DNA of 33,114 nt from Teichococcus rhizosphaerae (GCF_002631185.1 NZ_PDNU01000043.1:1-33114); one strand, 5' to 3'; counted from the first letter of the stretch, positions 1 to 7,774 are shown. A program made the numbers and translations. The notes: a model not told the origin generated them from the sequence alone.

Positions 1-602
1 TAGAGGGCGAGCACGGTGGTGGCGGTGATGGCCGAGACGCCCCAGCGGCGGATCAGCACGGTGAAGGCCGCCCAGGAGAAGCAGCCGAGCAGGAAGATCA
101 GGTCGCCCCGCCAGACGCCGGGATAGCTGCCGAAGGTGTCCGAGGCCAGCAGCCCGATGCCCAGCGCCACAACGCCGAGCGACAGGGCGCGCGCGCGCGA
201 GAAGGCCTCCCCCAGGAACAGCGCCGCCAGCAGCGCCGTGGCGAAGGGCAGCAGCCCCGTCATGATGACGCCGCCATGCGCGGCGGGAGCGTAGCTGAAG
301 CCCCAATAGGCGGCGAGCGGAAAGCCGAAGGCCGCGCCCGCCATCAGCCCCAGGCAGCGGTTCCAGGGCAGCCGCGGCCAGCCGAAGCGGGCCACCAGCG
401 CCAGCCCCGCCAGCAGCGACCCCGCATAGCGCAGCGCGCCCACATCCCAGGGCGTGAAGGCCTGCCGGGCGGAAAGCCGTCCGGACAGGGCGAAGCCGCT
501 CCACACCAGCACGACGGCAAAGGCGCAGAGCAGGCCGATCGCCCGCTCCCGGCTGGCGGGGCGGGGCGCGGCGGCGGGCCCGAGGGCGGATTCGGCGGAC
601 AT
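1..602 (-). CDS. DMT superfamily transporter (EamA domain), 3' end cut by window edge
   Basis: The first 200 residues of an inner-membrane drug/metabolite transporter are encoded here, reading leftward from ATG at 602; the gene runs off the left edge. The protein starts MSAESALGPA. After a short polar N-terminus come alternating hydrophobic helices typical of the EamA fold: roughly residues 22-42, 55-72, 85-105, 110-128, 135-150 and 165-185. The motif VVLVWSGFALSGR in helix 1 and the stretch GFSYAPAAHGGVIMTGLLPF match the first EamA repeat, in which a conserved proline-rich helix precedes the second half. Family members have ten helices and about 290-300 residues, so about a third is missing. 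The substrate cannot be predicted; the family includes exporters of amino acids, metabolites and riboflavin. The family call is firm from hydrophobicity and motif pattern, the function is not. Confidence 0.85.
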   Translation of the reverse strand, partial: MSAESALGPAAAPRPASRERAIGLLCAFAVVLVWSGFALSGRLSARQAFTPWDVGALRYAGSLLAGLALVARFGWPRLPWNRCLGLMAGAAFGFPLAAYWGFSYAPAAHGGVIMTGLLPFATALLAALFLGEAFSRARALSLGVVALGIGLLASDTFGSYPGVWRGDLIFLLGCFSWAAFTVLIRRWGVSAITATTVLAL

Positions 603-854
603 GCGCCCGACCCTAGCCGCGCGCGGCCGTGCTGCCCATGCCGGCCCTTCCACTGGGGGCGATGGCGGCGGCGGAACCGGGAGCGGGGCGATCATGCTGC
701 GGCGCGATGAAAAACCGCCGGCACCACGCCAGACTCGGGCCAAGCCCCTTGCGACGGCATTTGAGCCCGCGATATGCAAGCCTTTGTGGTGTGGGCATCT
801 GGCTTCACCCAAGACCTGGGTGGCCCTGTCCCCCGTAGGGAAGGAGGTGCCGCG

Positions 855-1358
855 ATGTCCGGCTTGCAAACCGTTGACCGCGACCGTTCCGCCAATCCGC
901 TCGACGTGCTGGAACAGATCGTCGCCGCCAATGAGTGGGTGTTCGAGCGCCGCTCCGATGGCGAGATGGCCGTCGAGGCACCGGGGAAGTGGTGCGATTA
1001 TGGCCTGTTCTTCTCCTGGTCGCAGGAGATCAGCGCCATGCATTTCACCTGCGCCTTCGACCTGAAGGTGCCGGCCAACCGGCGCGGCCCGCTCTATGAG
1101 CTGCTGGCGCTGGCCAACGAGAAGCTGTGGATCGGCCATTTCGGCATCGACAGCGAGGATGGCGCCCCCGTCTACCGCCATGCCGTGCTGCTGCGCGGCG
1201 CGCGCGGCGCCAGCGCGGAAAGCCTGGAGGACATGGTGGACATCGCCATCACCGAGTGCGAGCGCTTCTTCCCCGCCTTCCAGTTCGTGCTGTGGGGCGG
1301 CAAGCCGCCGGCCGAGGCGCTGGCCGCCGCCATGCTGGACTGCGTGGGCGAGGCATGA
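855..1358 (+). CDS. YbjN domain-containing protein
   Basis: A soluble protein of 167 residues starting MSGLQTVDRD. Start choice: ATG at 855 is preceded by a near-perfect ribosome-binding site AAGGAGGT (841-848), so the longer in-frame reading from 774 is rejected. The sequence fits the YbjN/secretion-chaperone-like fold: an N-terminal helix (NPLDVLEQIVAANEW), a beta sheet with paired aromatic residues (WCDYGLFFSWSQE, MHFTCAFDLKV), then a helix (RRGPLYELLALANEK) and a C-terminal helix containing ECERFFPAFQFVLW. YbjN proteins are poorly characterised; the Escherichia coli member affects motility and stress responses when overexpressed. The stop codon overlaps the proC start (ATGA), which predicts translational coupling. 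A link to proline metabolism is only guilt by association. Domain assignment is fairly sure; the role is unknown. Confidence 0.85.
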   Translation: MSGLQTVDRDRSANPLDVLEQIVAANEWVFERRSDGEMAVEAPGKWCDYGLFFSWSQEISAMHFTCAFDLKVPANRRGPLYELLALANEKLWIGHFGIDSEDGAPVYRHAVLLRGARGASAESLEDMVDIAITECERFFPAFQFVLWGGKPPAEALAAAMLDCVGEA

Positions 1359-2173
1359 GCATGGCCGCTTCCCTGCCCGCCATCCTGCTGGTCGGCTGCG
1401 GCAAGATGGGCGGCGCCATGCTGGAAGGCTGGCTGGAACAGGGCGTCAGCCAGGCCGTGGTGGTGGAGCCCCATGCGGAGGCGGTGGCTCCCTTCGCCGG
1501 TCGCGGGGCGGTGTGCGCAAGCGTGGACGCCATTCCCGCCGGCTTCGCGCCGGCGGTGGTGGTGCTGGCCACCAAGCCGCAGCAGGCCGAGGCGGCGCTG
1601 CCGGGCTGCGCCCGCTTCGCCCGGGCCGGCGCGCTGTTCGTATCCGTCATGGCCGGCAAGACGGTGGCCGGCATGACCGGGCTGCTCGGCGGCAGCGCGC
1701 TGGTGGTGCGCGCCATGCCCAACACCCCGGCCGCGGTGCGCCAGGGCTTCACCGCCGCCTTCGCCGGCCCCGGCGTGACCGAGGCGCAGCGTGCCCTGGC
1801 CGACACCCTGCTTTCCGCCGTGGGCGAGGTGGCCTGGCTGGAGGAGGAGGCGCTGATCGACCCCGTCACCGCCGTCTCCGGCGGCGGCCCGGCCTATGTC
1901 TTCCTGCTGGCCGAGGTGCTGGAGAAGGCCGCCATCGAGCAGGGCCTGCCGCCCGCGCTGGCGCGGCGCATGGCGCGGCGCACCGTCTCGGGCTCGGGCG
2001 CGCTGCTGGCGGCCAGCCCGCTCGACGCGGCGCAGCTCCGCATCAACGTCACCAGCCCCAAGGGCACCACCGAGCGCGCGCTCAACGTGCTGATGGCGCC
2101 CGAGGCGTGGCCGAGGCTGATGTCCGAGGCCATCGCCGCCGCCACCGCCCGCTCGCGCGAGCTGGCGGGCTGA
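1355..2173 (+). CDS. proC: Pyrroline-5-carboxylate reductase
   Basis: ProC reduces L-1-pyrroline-5-carboxylate to L-proline with NAD(P)H, the last step of proline synthesis, in the cytoplasm. The 272-residue product is full length for the family. The Rossmann nucleotide-binding loop is GCGKMGGAM (residues 14-22). The family motif MPNTP lies at 121-125. The C-terminal signature region holds VSGGGPAY (174-181) and TSPKGTT (233-239); most homologues read TSPGGTT, so the lysine is a small local variation, not a lost catalytic residue. The start ATG at 1355 overlaps the upstream TGA by four bases (ATGA); a second in-frame ATG at 1361 is possible. A short GC-rich hairpin follows the stop. Confidence 0.96.
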   Translation: MSMAASLPAILLVGCGKMGGAMLEGWLEQGVSQAVVVEPHAEAVAPFAGRGAVCASVDAIPAGFAPAVVVLATKPQQAEAALPGCARFARAGALFVSVMAGKTVAGMTGLLGGSALVVRAMPNTPAAVRQGFTAAFAGPGVTEAQRALADTLLSAVGEVAWLEEEALIDPVTAVSGGGPAYVFLLAEVLEKAAIEQGLPPALARRMARRTVSGSGALLAASPLDAAQLRINVTSPKGTTERALNVLMAPEAWPRLMSEAIAAATARSRELAG

Positions 2174-2190
2174 GGCCCCCGGCGGGGGCC
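2174..2190 (+). terminator. Hairpin directly after proC
   Basis: GGCCCCC (2174-2180) and GGGGGCC (2184-2190) form a perfect 7-bp stem with a 3-base loop immediately after the proC stop. There is no T tract, so it is a weak candidate for an intrinsic terminator. It may instead protect the 3' end or act with Rho. Confidence 0.3.
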
Positions 2191-2286
2191 ACCGGCTGCA
2201 ACCACCCCTTCCCGCCCCCGTTGCAGGGCGGAAGGGCCGAACCCTTCCCCTGGTGACATCCGGCGCGGAACCCCCAGACTCTTCCC

Positions 2287-2934
2287 ATGACCGACGCAAG
2301 CCTCCCCCCCGACGAAAACCGCCTCCACGATGCGCTCTGGGCCCTGGTGGCCGAGCGCGGCTGGCACGGCTTCACCCTGGCGGAGCTGGCCGAGCGCTCC
2401 GGCACGTCGCTCGCGGGCCTGCACGAGGTGGCGGACGGCAAGTTCGCCCTGCTCCGCCAGCATGCCCGCGCGGTGGACAAGGCCGTGCTGGCCGATGCGG
2501 GGCTGAACACCGGCGGCGCCCCGCGCGACCGGCTGTTCGACACGCTGATGCGCCGGATCGACGCGCTGCAGCCGCACCGCGCCGGGCTGGTCCGCTTCGG
2601 CCGCGACATGCGGCGCGACCCGGCGCTGAGCCTGGCCCTGGCGCCCGTGCTGGCCGCCTCGATGCAGTGGATGCTGGAGGCGGCGCGGATCGAATCCGGC
2701 GGGCTGCAGGGCCTGCTGCGGGTAAAGGGCCTCTCGGCCGTGTGGATCGCCACGCTGCGCGCCTGGGAGCAGGATGACAGCCAGGATCTCGGCCCCACCA
2801 TGGCCGCCCTGGACCGCGCGCTGGACAAGGCCGAGCGCGCCGCGCGGATGCTGCGCCTCGACATGGGCGAGGTGGCGGGCGGCGCGGCTCCGCCCCCGCC
2901 CGTCCCCCCCGCCGCCCCCGACATCGTGACCTGA
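2287..2934 (+). CDS. TetR-fold protein with COQ9-like C-terminus
   Basis: A 215-residue protein with an N-terminal helix-turn-helix of TetR type (residues 13-58): LHDALWALVAERGWHGFT followed by LAELAERSGTSLAGLHEVADGK. The usual TetR 'YYHF' segment of the recognition helix is replaced by LAGLHEV, so DNA binding is uncertain. The C-terminal half (about 147-190) has the pattern L-x-A-V-W-I-A-T-L-R-A-W-x-x-D-D-S followed by T-M-A-A-L-D-R, which resembles the COQ9 family, a TetR-fold lipid-binding protein of ubiquinone synthesis. A proline/alanine-rich tail (197-211) ends the protein. The phasin gene follows 74 bases downstream on the same strand. It may be a regulator of polyhydroxyalkanoate granule genes or a COQ9-like lipid-binding protein. 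The fold is likely; the function is open. Confidence 0.7.
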   Translation: MTDASLPPDENRLHDALWALVAERGWHGFTLAELAERSGTSLAGLHEVADGKFALLRQHARAVDKAVLADAGLNTGGAPRDRLFDTLMRRIDALQPHRAGLVRFGRDMRRDPALSLALAPVLAASMQWMLEAARIESGGLQGLLRVKGLSAVWIATLRAWEQDDSQDLGPTMAALDRALDKAERAARMLRLDMGEVAGGAAPPPPVPPAAPDIVT

Positions 2935-2973
2935 GGTTGGTGGTTGCGCTTCCGGCACGGCCGGGAGCCGGGC

Positions 2974-2979
2974 TAGAAT
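2974..2979 (+). promoter_or_regulatory. Candidate -10 box for the phasin gene
   Basis: TAGAAT at 2974-2979 matches five of six -10 consensus bases and lies 29 bases before the phasin ATG. No clear -35 is found at 17 bases; TTCCGG (2950-2955) at 18 bases is weak. A short dyad CCGGC (2952-2956)/GCCGG (2967-2971) sits in the spacer and could be an operator for the neighbouring TetR-like protein, which is inference. Confidence 0.4.
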
Positions 2980-3008
2980 GAAACAGAAGCAACGAACAAG
3001 GAGCGTCC

Positions 3009-3443
3009 ATGTCTGATAGGCCCACCCCCCCGCCGGAGATGGACATCATGCGCATGCTATCGGATTTCCGCCTGCCGGCCGTGCCGGACGTCGAGGCGCT
3101 GGCCGCGGCGCAGCGCCGCAACTTCGAGGCGCTGTCGGCCGCCAACAAGGTGGCGCTGGAAGGCGCGCAGGCCGTGGCCCGCCGGCACATGGAGATCCTG
3201 CAAAGCTCGATGTCCGAGATGACGCAGGCCATGCAGGGCCTCACCACCGAGGCCGACCCGCAGGCCAAGGCCGCGCGGCAGGCCGAGATGCTCAAGGCGA
3301 CCTATGGCCGCGCCGTCTCCAACATGCAGGAGATCGCCGACCTCATCCAGAAGTCCAACGCCGAGGCGCTGTCGCTGCTGAACCGCCGCTTCGCCGAGGC
3401 GATGGACGAGGTGAAGTCGCTGATGTCCAAGTCCTCCGGCTGA
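3009..3443 (+). CDS. Phasin family protein
   Basis: A 144-residue amphipathic helical protein of the phasin family (Phasin_2 type). Phasins coat the surface of polyhydroxyalkanoate granules and affect their size and number. The body (about residues 25-140) is a run of long helices with heptad-like hydrophobic spacing: VPDVEALAAAQRRNFEALSA, NKVALEGAQAVARRHMEIL, then AEMLKATYGRAVSNMQEIAD and SNAEALSLLNRRFAEAMDEV. There is no cysteine, no signal peptide and no membrane segment. The start ATG has a good ribosome-binding site AAGGAG (2998-3003). Its presence implies that the organism makes polyhydroxyalkanoate, although no synthase gene is in this window. Length and helix pattern agree well with the family. 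Confidence 0.9.
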   Translation: MSDRPTPPPEMDIMRMLSDFRLPAVPDVEALAAAQRRNFEALSAANKVALEGAQAVARRHMEILQSSMSEMTQAMQGLTTEADPQAKAARQAEMLKATYGRAVSNMQEIADLIQKSNAEALSLLNRRFAEAMDEVKSLMSKSSG

Positions 3444-3465
3444 GCCGGAAAACCCGGCGCCGGCC

Positions 3466-4917
3466 TCAGCGGCGGCGCCGGAACAGCGAGCGGATCTGCC
3501 GGCCGAGGCTTGGTGGCCGCTCGGGGTCCACCAGGTCGCTTTCCGCCAGCGTCTCCTCGGTGGCGCTCAGTTCCCGCAGCGGCAGGGGCACCAGGCGCCG
3601 CCCCTCCGAGGCCAGCGCCTCCACCGCGCCGATCAGCGAGCCGTGCTCGCCCACCGCCGCCGCCACCGCCTCGGGCGCGCAGCCGAGATGCTCCGCCAGC
3701 AGCCGGTTCCGCAGGCCCAGTATGGCCTGCCGCGTTTCCCCGGGATCGGCCGCCATGGTGGCGTCCACCACCAGGTCGCATTCCGTGTCATGCCCCATGG
3801 AGCGGTTGTTGAGGTTGGCCGAGCCGATCTTCAGCACCCGGTCATCCATGATCATCACCTTGGCATGCACATAGATGGGCGTGCCCGCCTCGTTCACCGG
3901 ATGCAGGATGCGGAAGCGGCCATGCCGGTCGGCGGCGCGCACCAGATGCGCCAGCCGCACCCGCGCGGCATCCATGGTGGCCTGCTCCAGCCAGCCATCG
4001 GCCGATTCCGGGTTGACCAGCAGGATCTCGGGGCCCTCCGGCTCCCGCAGCCGCGCCACCATGGCCTCGGCCACCCGGCGGGAGGCGAAATACTGGCTCT
4101 CGATGTAGAGGCTGTGCCGGGCGGTCGCGATCAGCCGCAGCGTCAGGGTCTCGATCTCGCTGACCTGCGGCTCGTCCCCATAGGCCGCCATGGTGCGGGC
4201 GATGCCCACCTCTACCTGCCGCAGCAGCGGCTCCAGCCCCTCGGGCCATTCCGGCCCCTCGCCCGGCGCGGCGGGCCAGTCCTCGCCGGTGGCGCGCTTC
4301 CAGCGCTCGCGGGCCAACTCGCCCAGCGCCTGGGCCAGCGGGCCGTCGGCGCAGGTGGTGGCGTCGTGCCAGGGGTCGGAGGGCTTGCCGCCGGGGGTGC
4401 GGCGGGCGGGCGCGTCCTCGGCGTGCTCGGGCGTGTCCCAGCGGCCCACCGTCATGTCGATGCCGCCGCAGAAGGCCAGCGCGTCATCCACCACCAGCAG
4501 CTTCTGGTGGTGCGCGGCGGTGGGGGGGTGGGCGCCGTCCAGCTTCATCCGCACCCGCCGGCCGAACAGCCAGCGCAGGAAGTAGGCCGGCGTCTCGCCC
4601 CGGCCGAGGGATTGCAGCAGGCCGATATCCCATTTCAGGATGCCGATGCGCAGCGCCCCGCGCCGCTTCGCCGCCCAGTCAAGAAAGGCGCCGACGCGGT
4701 TCGGGCCGTCCAGCGTCTGGCCCTGCGGCTCGAGCGCGATGCGGGCATCGAAGTCCCAGCCCACCAGGATGACGCTGTGCCGCGCCTGCAGGATGGCGCA
4801 TTTGGCCGCGCGGAAGTAGTCCGCCGCATCGATCAGCACCGCCAGCCGATCGGCCCTCGCCACGCGCCAGCAGGTCTCGCCGGGAACCAGCAAGGGCGCG
4901 GCGGTGTCGTTCGGCAC
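3466..4917 (-). CDS. Phospholipase D-like / cardiolipin synthase-like protein
   Basis: A 483-residue member of the phospholipase D superfamily with two HKD catalytic motifs: H137-x-K139-x4-D144 (HHQKLLVVDD) and H351-x-K353-x4-D358 (HAKVMIMDD), each followed by the usual small-residue stretch (GGIDMT and GSANLNNRS). The two histidines form one active site that makes and breaks phosphodiester bonds. Relatives include phospholipase D and cardiolipin synthase. No N-terminal membrane helices are visible, unlike the classical ClsA type. The tail is strongly basic (RSLFRRRR), which could favour contact with anionic membranes. The start is GTG at 4917, with GGGGAG upstream at good spacing. It runs convergently to the phasin gene, 22 bases apart. 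Superfamily is certain; phospholipase and transferase activities cannot be separated from sequence. Confidence 0.9.
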   Translation of the reverse strand: MPNDTAAPLLVPGETCWRVARADRLAVLIDAADYFRAAKCAILQARHSVILVGWDFDARIALEPQGQTLDGPNRVGAFLDWAAKRRGALRIGILKWDIGLLQSLGRGETPAYFLRWLFGRRVRMKLDGAHPPTAAHHQKLLVVDDALAFCGGIDMTVGRWDTPEHAEDAPARRTPGGKPSDPWHDATTCADGPLAQALGELARERWKRATGEDWPAAPGEGPEWPEGLEPLLRQVEVGIARTMAAYGDEPQVSEIETLTLRLIATARHSLYIESQYFASRRVAEAMVARLREPEGPEILLVNPESADGWLEQATMDAARVRLAHLVRAADRHGRFRILHPVNEAGTPIYVHAKVMIMDDRVLKIGSANLNNRSMGHDTECDLVVDATMAADPGETRQAILGLRNRLLAEHLGCAPEAVAAAVGEHGSLIGAVEALASEGRRLVPLPLRELSATEETLAESDLVDPERPPSLGRQIRSLFRRRR

Positions 4918-5010
4918 GGGCGTTCTCCCCTGGAGGCATCGGCTCAGCTTGTGCTGAAAGGCGCCGCGGCCCGGAGGTTTTCATGGCAATTCATTCATGT
5001 TCCGGCGAGG

Positions 5011-5038
5011 GGGGGGCTCCGGGCCCGCATTGCCCCCG
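5011..5038 (-). terminator. Possible hairpin after the histidine kinase gene
   Basis: GGGGGC (5012-5017) pairs with GCCCCC (5032-5037) across a 14-base loop, 50-77 bases past the kinase stop on the minus strand. There is no T tract. An eight-G run (5009-5016) is part of it. Weak support only. Confidence 0.25.
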
Positions 5039-5087
5039 CGGCCCTGCCCCTTGCCTGCCCTCTGGCCCGCCGGCGCGCTTCCCCACC

Positions 5088-6470
5088 TCAGGCCGGCAGG
5101 CGGACCAGGGCGCGCAGGCCGCCCAGCGCGCTGCCCTGGAGGGTGATGTCGCCGCCATGGGCGCGTGCGATGTCGCGCGCGATGGCGAGGCCGAGCCCTG
5201 TGCCGCCGGCTGAGAAGCTGGTGAAGGGCCGGAACGCCTCCTCCCTCGCCTGCTCGGGGATGCCGGGGCCGTCGTCATCGACCGAGATCATCACCCAGCG
5301 CCCCTGGGAGCGCCCGCTCTCCTCGCGCGGCGCCTCGGTCACCGCCACCGCGATCCGCCGGGCATGGCGGCGGGCATTGTCCAGCAGGTTACCCAGGCAC
5401 CGCCGCAGCGCGTCCACCCGCAGCGGCAGCACCAGCGCCTCCGGCGCCTCCACCGAGACGATGGCGCCATCCCGCTGCGTCCGCGCCGCGAGATCCCGCA
5501 CCAGTTCCGCCAGGTCGGCGGGCTGCGACTGCTCCAGTCCCTCCCCGCGCGCGAAGGCAAGATAGGTCGCGATCATCCGCTCCATCTCCGCCACGTCCTC
5601 GGCCATGGCGGCGGCATCCTCCTCCGCGCCCGCGGGCAGCATGGCGAGGCCGAGGCGCAGCCGGGTCAGCGGCGTGCGGAGGTCGTGGCTGATGCCGGCC
5701 AGCATCTCCGTCCGCTGGCCGATGAAGCGGCGGATGCGCGCCTGCATCTGGTTGAAGGCGGCCGCCGCCTGCCGCACCTCGGAGGCGCCCTCGGGCTTGA
5801 TCGGCCCGATCTCGCGGCCCAGCCCGAAGGCCTCCGCCGCGCTGGCCAGGCGGCGGATGGCGCGCACCTGGTTCTTCATGAACAGCGCCGCCACGAAGAA
5901 CAGCAGCAGCGAGGTGCCGACCAGCCAGATCACGAAGAGATAGAGCGTGCCGAAGAACAGCCGCTTGCGCGGCGCCTCCACATGCAGCACGCCATCCGGC
6001 ATCTGCACGCGGATGATCACGCTGCGCGGGTCGGACTGCCAGTCCGTGTCGAAGGGCAGGCCGACACGCTCGCGCAGGGCCTGGGTCAGGTCGCTCTCCA
6101 GCGGCAGCAGCGGCAGCCAGCCCTGGCGCGGGCCGGGCGCGGCGATGGTGGCATCGGGCTCGAAGGCCAGGGAAAGGTCCATCCGCCACGCCGCCTCGCG
6201 GAAGATCCAGCCCCGGTCCGCCTCGCGCGGATGGCGGCCGAGCAGCTCCACCACCATGCCGACATCGCCCGCGACGCCCCCCGCCAGCCGGCGCGAGATG
6301 ACGTCGAGATGCCCGCCATAGAACAGCTGCAGCGCGACGCCCTGCAGGATGAGCAGCGGCAGCAGGATGATCAGCAGCGCGCGCCCGAGCAGGCCGCGCG
6401 GCAGCAGCCCGCGGAACGGGTCGCCGAGGCGGCGCAGGGTGCGCCGCAGCGAGGAGGGGGCGGGCTTCAT
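5088..6470 (-). CDS. Sensor histidine kinase (EnvZ-like), petPR-type operon
   Basis: A 460-residue membrane-bound histidine kinase. Two transmembrane helices (about 30-50 and 172-198) flank a periplasmic sensor of about 120 residues with no recognised ligand-binding motif. A HAMP linker (about 199-250) leads to the H box AGISHDLRTPLTRLR with the phospho-accepting H262. The ATP-binding domain shows the N box (LGNLLDNARRHA, 359-370), the G1 box DDDGPGIP (398-405) and the G2 box GGTGLGLAI (422-430). All catalytic parts are present, so it should be active. The ATG at 6470 overlaps the stop of the response-regulator gene (ATGA), which identifies that protein as its partner. The overall plan resembles EnvZ. 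The signal is unknown. Confidence 0.93.
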   Translation of the reverse strand: MKPAPSSLRRTLRRLGDPFRGLLPRGLLGRALLIILLPLLILQGVALQLFYGGHLDVISRRLAGGVAGDVGMVVELLGRHPREADRGWIFREAAWRMDLSLAFEPDATIAAPGPRQGWLPLLPLESDLTQALRERVGLPFDTDWQSDPRSVIIRVQMPDGVLHVEAPRKRLFFGTLYLFVIWLVGTSLLLFFVAALFMKNQVRAIRRLASAAEAFGLGREIGPIKPEGASEVRQAAAAFNQMQARIRRFIGQRTEMLAGISHDLRTPLTRLRLGLAMLPAGAEEDAAAMAEDVAEMERMIATYLAFARGEGLEQSQPADLAELVRDLAARTQRDGAIVSVEAPEALVLPLRVDALRRCLGNLLDNARRHARRIAVAVTEAPREESGRSQGRWVMISVDDDGPGIPEQAREEAFRPFTSFSAGGTGLGLAIARDIARAHGGDITLQGSALGGLRALVRLPA

Positions 6471-7186
6471 ATGCCGGGCTTCAGCACATAGCCGCGGTGC
6501 CGCACCGTCTGGAGGAAGCGCGGCTCGCGCGGGTCCGGCTCGATCTTGCGGCGCAGGCGGGTCACCTGCACGTCGATGGCGCGCTCCCCCGCCTCGGGCG
6601 TGCCGAGCGCGGCGGCGATCTCCTCGCGCGCCAGCACCTCGCCCGCGCGCCGGGCCAATGCCGAGAGCAGCGCCGCCTCCCCGCCGGTGAGGCGCTGCAC
6701 GCCCTCGGGCCCGCGCAGCTCGCCGCGCTCCGGGTCGAACCAGCGCGGCCCGAGCTGGACGGGGGCCAGCGGCAGGCTGGCCGGCAGGGCGGGCGCCACG
6801 CGCCGGAGGATGGTGCGGATGCGCAGCGCCAGCTCGCGCGGCTCGAAGGGCTTGGCGAGGTAGTCGTCCGCCCCGCGCTCGAAGCCGGCGATGCGGTCGT
6901 CCGGCGCGCCGGCCGCGGTCAGCATCAGGATCGGCACCTCGTGCCCCTCGCGCCGCAGGCTCTCGGTCAGGTCGAGGCCCGATTCGCCGGGCATCATCAC
7001 ATCCACCACCAGCAGGTCGAAGGCCATGGCCTGCAAGGCCTGGCGCGCGGCGGCGGCATCGGCGGCGGCGCTGACGCGGAAGCCCTGCTCGGCCAGGAAG
7101 CGCTGGAGCAGGCCGCGCAGCCGGGCGTCGTCATCCACCACCAGCAGGTGCGGCTCGGCGCCGCCGCTTACGCCGCGCTCGCTCAT
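6467..7186 (-). CDS. OmpR/PhoB-type response regulator (PetR-like)
   Basis: A 239-residue two-domain regulator. The receiver domain has the acidic pocket VVDDD (16-20), the phospho-acceptor D62 (VVDVMMPGESG), T90 and K112 (YLAKPFEPREL). The C-terminal winged helix includes LTGGEAALLSALARRAGEV, the recognition-helix region AIDVQVTRLRRKIEPDP and the wing TVRHRGYVL. Start choice: ATG at 7186 overlaps the stop of the MarR gene by four bases; the open frame extends further upstream, but that part has no family similarity. Gene order MarR-regulator-kinase resembles petP-petR of Rhodobacter capsulatus, where PetR is needed for cytochrome bc1 expression; using that name here is inference. Proteins of this subclass bind tandem direct repeats with about 11-bp period, and such a pair lies just upstream of the operon. 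Confidence 0.93.
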   Translation of the reverse strand: MSERGVSGGAEPHLLVVDDDARLRGLLQRFLAEQGFRVSAAADAAAARQALQAMAFDLLVVDVMMPGESGLDLTESLRREGHEVPILMLTAAGAPDDRIAGFERGADDYLAKPFEPRELALRIRTILRRVAPALPASLPLAPVQLGPRWFDPERGELRGPEGVQRLTGGEAALLSALARRAGEVLAREEIAAALGTPEAGERAIDVQVTRLRRKIEPDPREPRFLQTVRHRGYVLKPGI

Positions 7187-7740
7187 GCGGCGCTCCGGGG
7201 CTTGGCGCCGGGGGCGCGCGCCGCCTCGGGCAGGGCACGGTCGAGCTGGGCGCGGGCCTCGGGGCCCATCAGCCCGCGCATGACGCGGCGGAAGCCCTCC
7301 ACCGCCACCGGCCCCGCCTCGCGATAGGCGCGCATCACCCATTCCCGCTGCCGCTCGAACAGGCGGCGCTCCATCGCCTCGCCCTTCTCGGTGAGCGACA
7401 GCAGGCGCTGGCGCCGGTCGTTCCGCCCGGGTGCCTGGACCACATATCCCTCCTCCACCAGCGGTGTCAGCACCCGGCCGAGCGACTGCTTGGTGATGCC
7501 GAGGATCGCCAGCAGCTCCCCCACCGTGATCCCGGGGCGGCGGCCGACGAAATGCAGCACGCGGTGATGCGCCCGGCCCATCCCCAGCTCGGCCAGGATC
7601 GCGTCCGGGCCGGCGGTGAAGTCGCGATAGCCGAAGAAAAGCAGGTCCTGGGCGAGACGAAGCTCCTCCTCGCGCAGGAACAGGAGCTGGCGGCCAGCGG
7701 CCACGGGCTTCGCCTCCGGTGCTTCGGGCATTGCAGTCAT
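7183..7740 (-). CDS. MarR family regulator (PetP-like)
   Basis: A 185-residue winged-helix protein. The MarR core spans about residues 25-165: LGMGRAHHRVLHFVGRRPGITVGELLAILGITKQSLGRVLTPLVEEGYV gives the helix-turn-helix, and the wing contains the family motif D-R-R-Q-R-L-L-S-L-T-E-K-G. The N- and C-terminal extensions are rich in alanine and proline. There is no cysteine, so a thiol-based redox switch like OhrR is unlikely. It is first in an operon with a response regulator and a histidine kinase; both downstream junctions are ATGA overlaps. It is transcribed divergently from ilvE across 116 bases that hold a perfect dyad. MarR proteins commonly autoregulate and control divergent genes, so that dyad is a likely target. 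An in-frame ATG lies three codons further in (7731). Confidence 0.9.
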   Translation of the reverse strand: MTAMPEAPEAKPVAAGRQLLFLREEELRLAQDLLFFGYRDFTAGPDAILAELGMGRAHHRVLHFVGRRPGITVGELLAILGITKQSLGRVLTPLVEEGYVVQAPGRNDRRQRLLSLTEKGEAMERRLFERQREWVMRAYREAGPVAVEGFRRVMRGLMGPEARAQLDRALPEAARAPGAKPRSAA

Positions 7741-7749
7741 GCTTCCGTG

Positions 7750-7771
7750 TTGGGTCGGCGTTGGGTCAGCG
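7750..7771. repeat. Tandem 11-bp direct repeat upstream of the MarR operon
   Basis: TTGGGTCGGCG (7750-7760) is followed directly by TTGGGTCAGCG (7761-7771), ten of eleven bases identical. A period of one helical turn puts both units on the same face of the DNA, as in sites of OmpR/PhoB-type regulators. It lies in the 5' untranslated region of the marR gene. Confidence 0.75.
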
Positions 7772-7774
7772 TCA

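Noticed and set aside
749-778. Possible promoter TTGCGA-N18-TATGCA before the YbjN gene
   Set aside because: Only four and three consensus bases match, and the interval is GC-rich enough for such pairs by chance; kept out of the feature list.
276-1065. Two plus-strand frames near the left edge
   Set aside because: They overlap the DMT transporter (minus) and the YbjN gene in other frames, are Pro/Arg/Gly-rich and show no family similarity.
3643-5565. Plus-strand open frame of 640 codons
   Set aside because: It is antisense to the phospholipase D-like gene and the end of the histidine kinase gene, both well supported by catalytic motifs.
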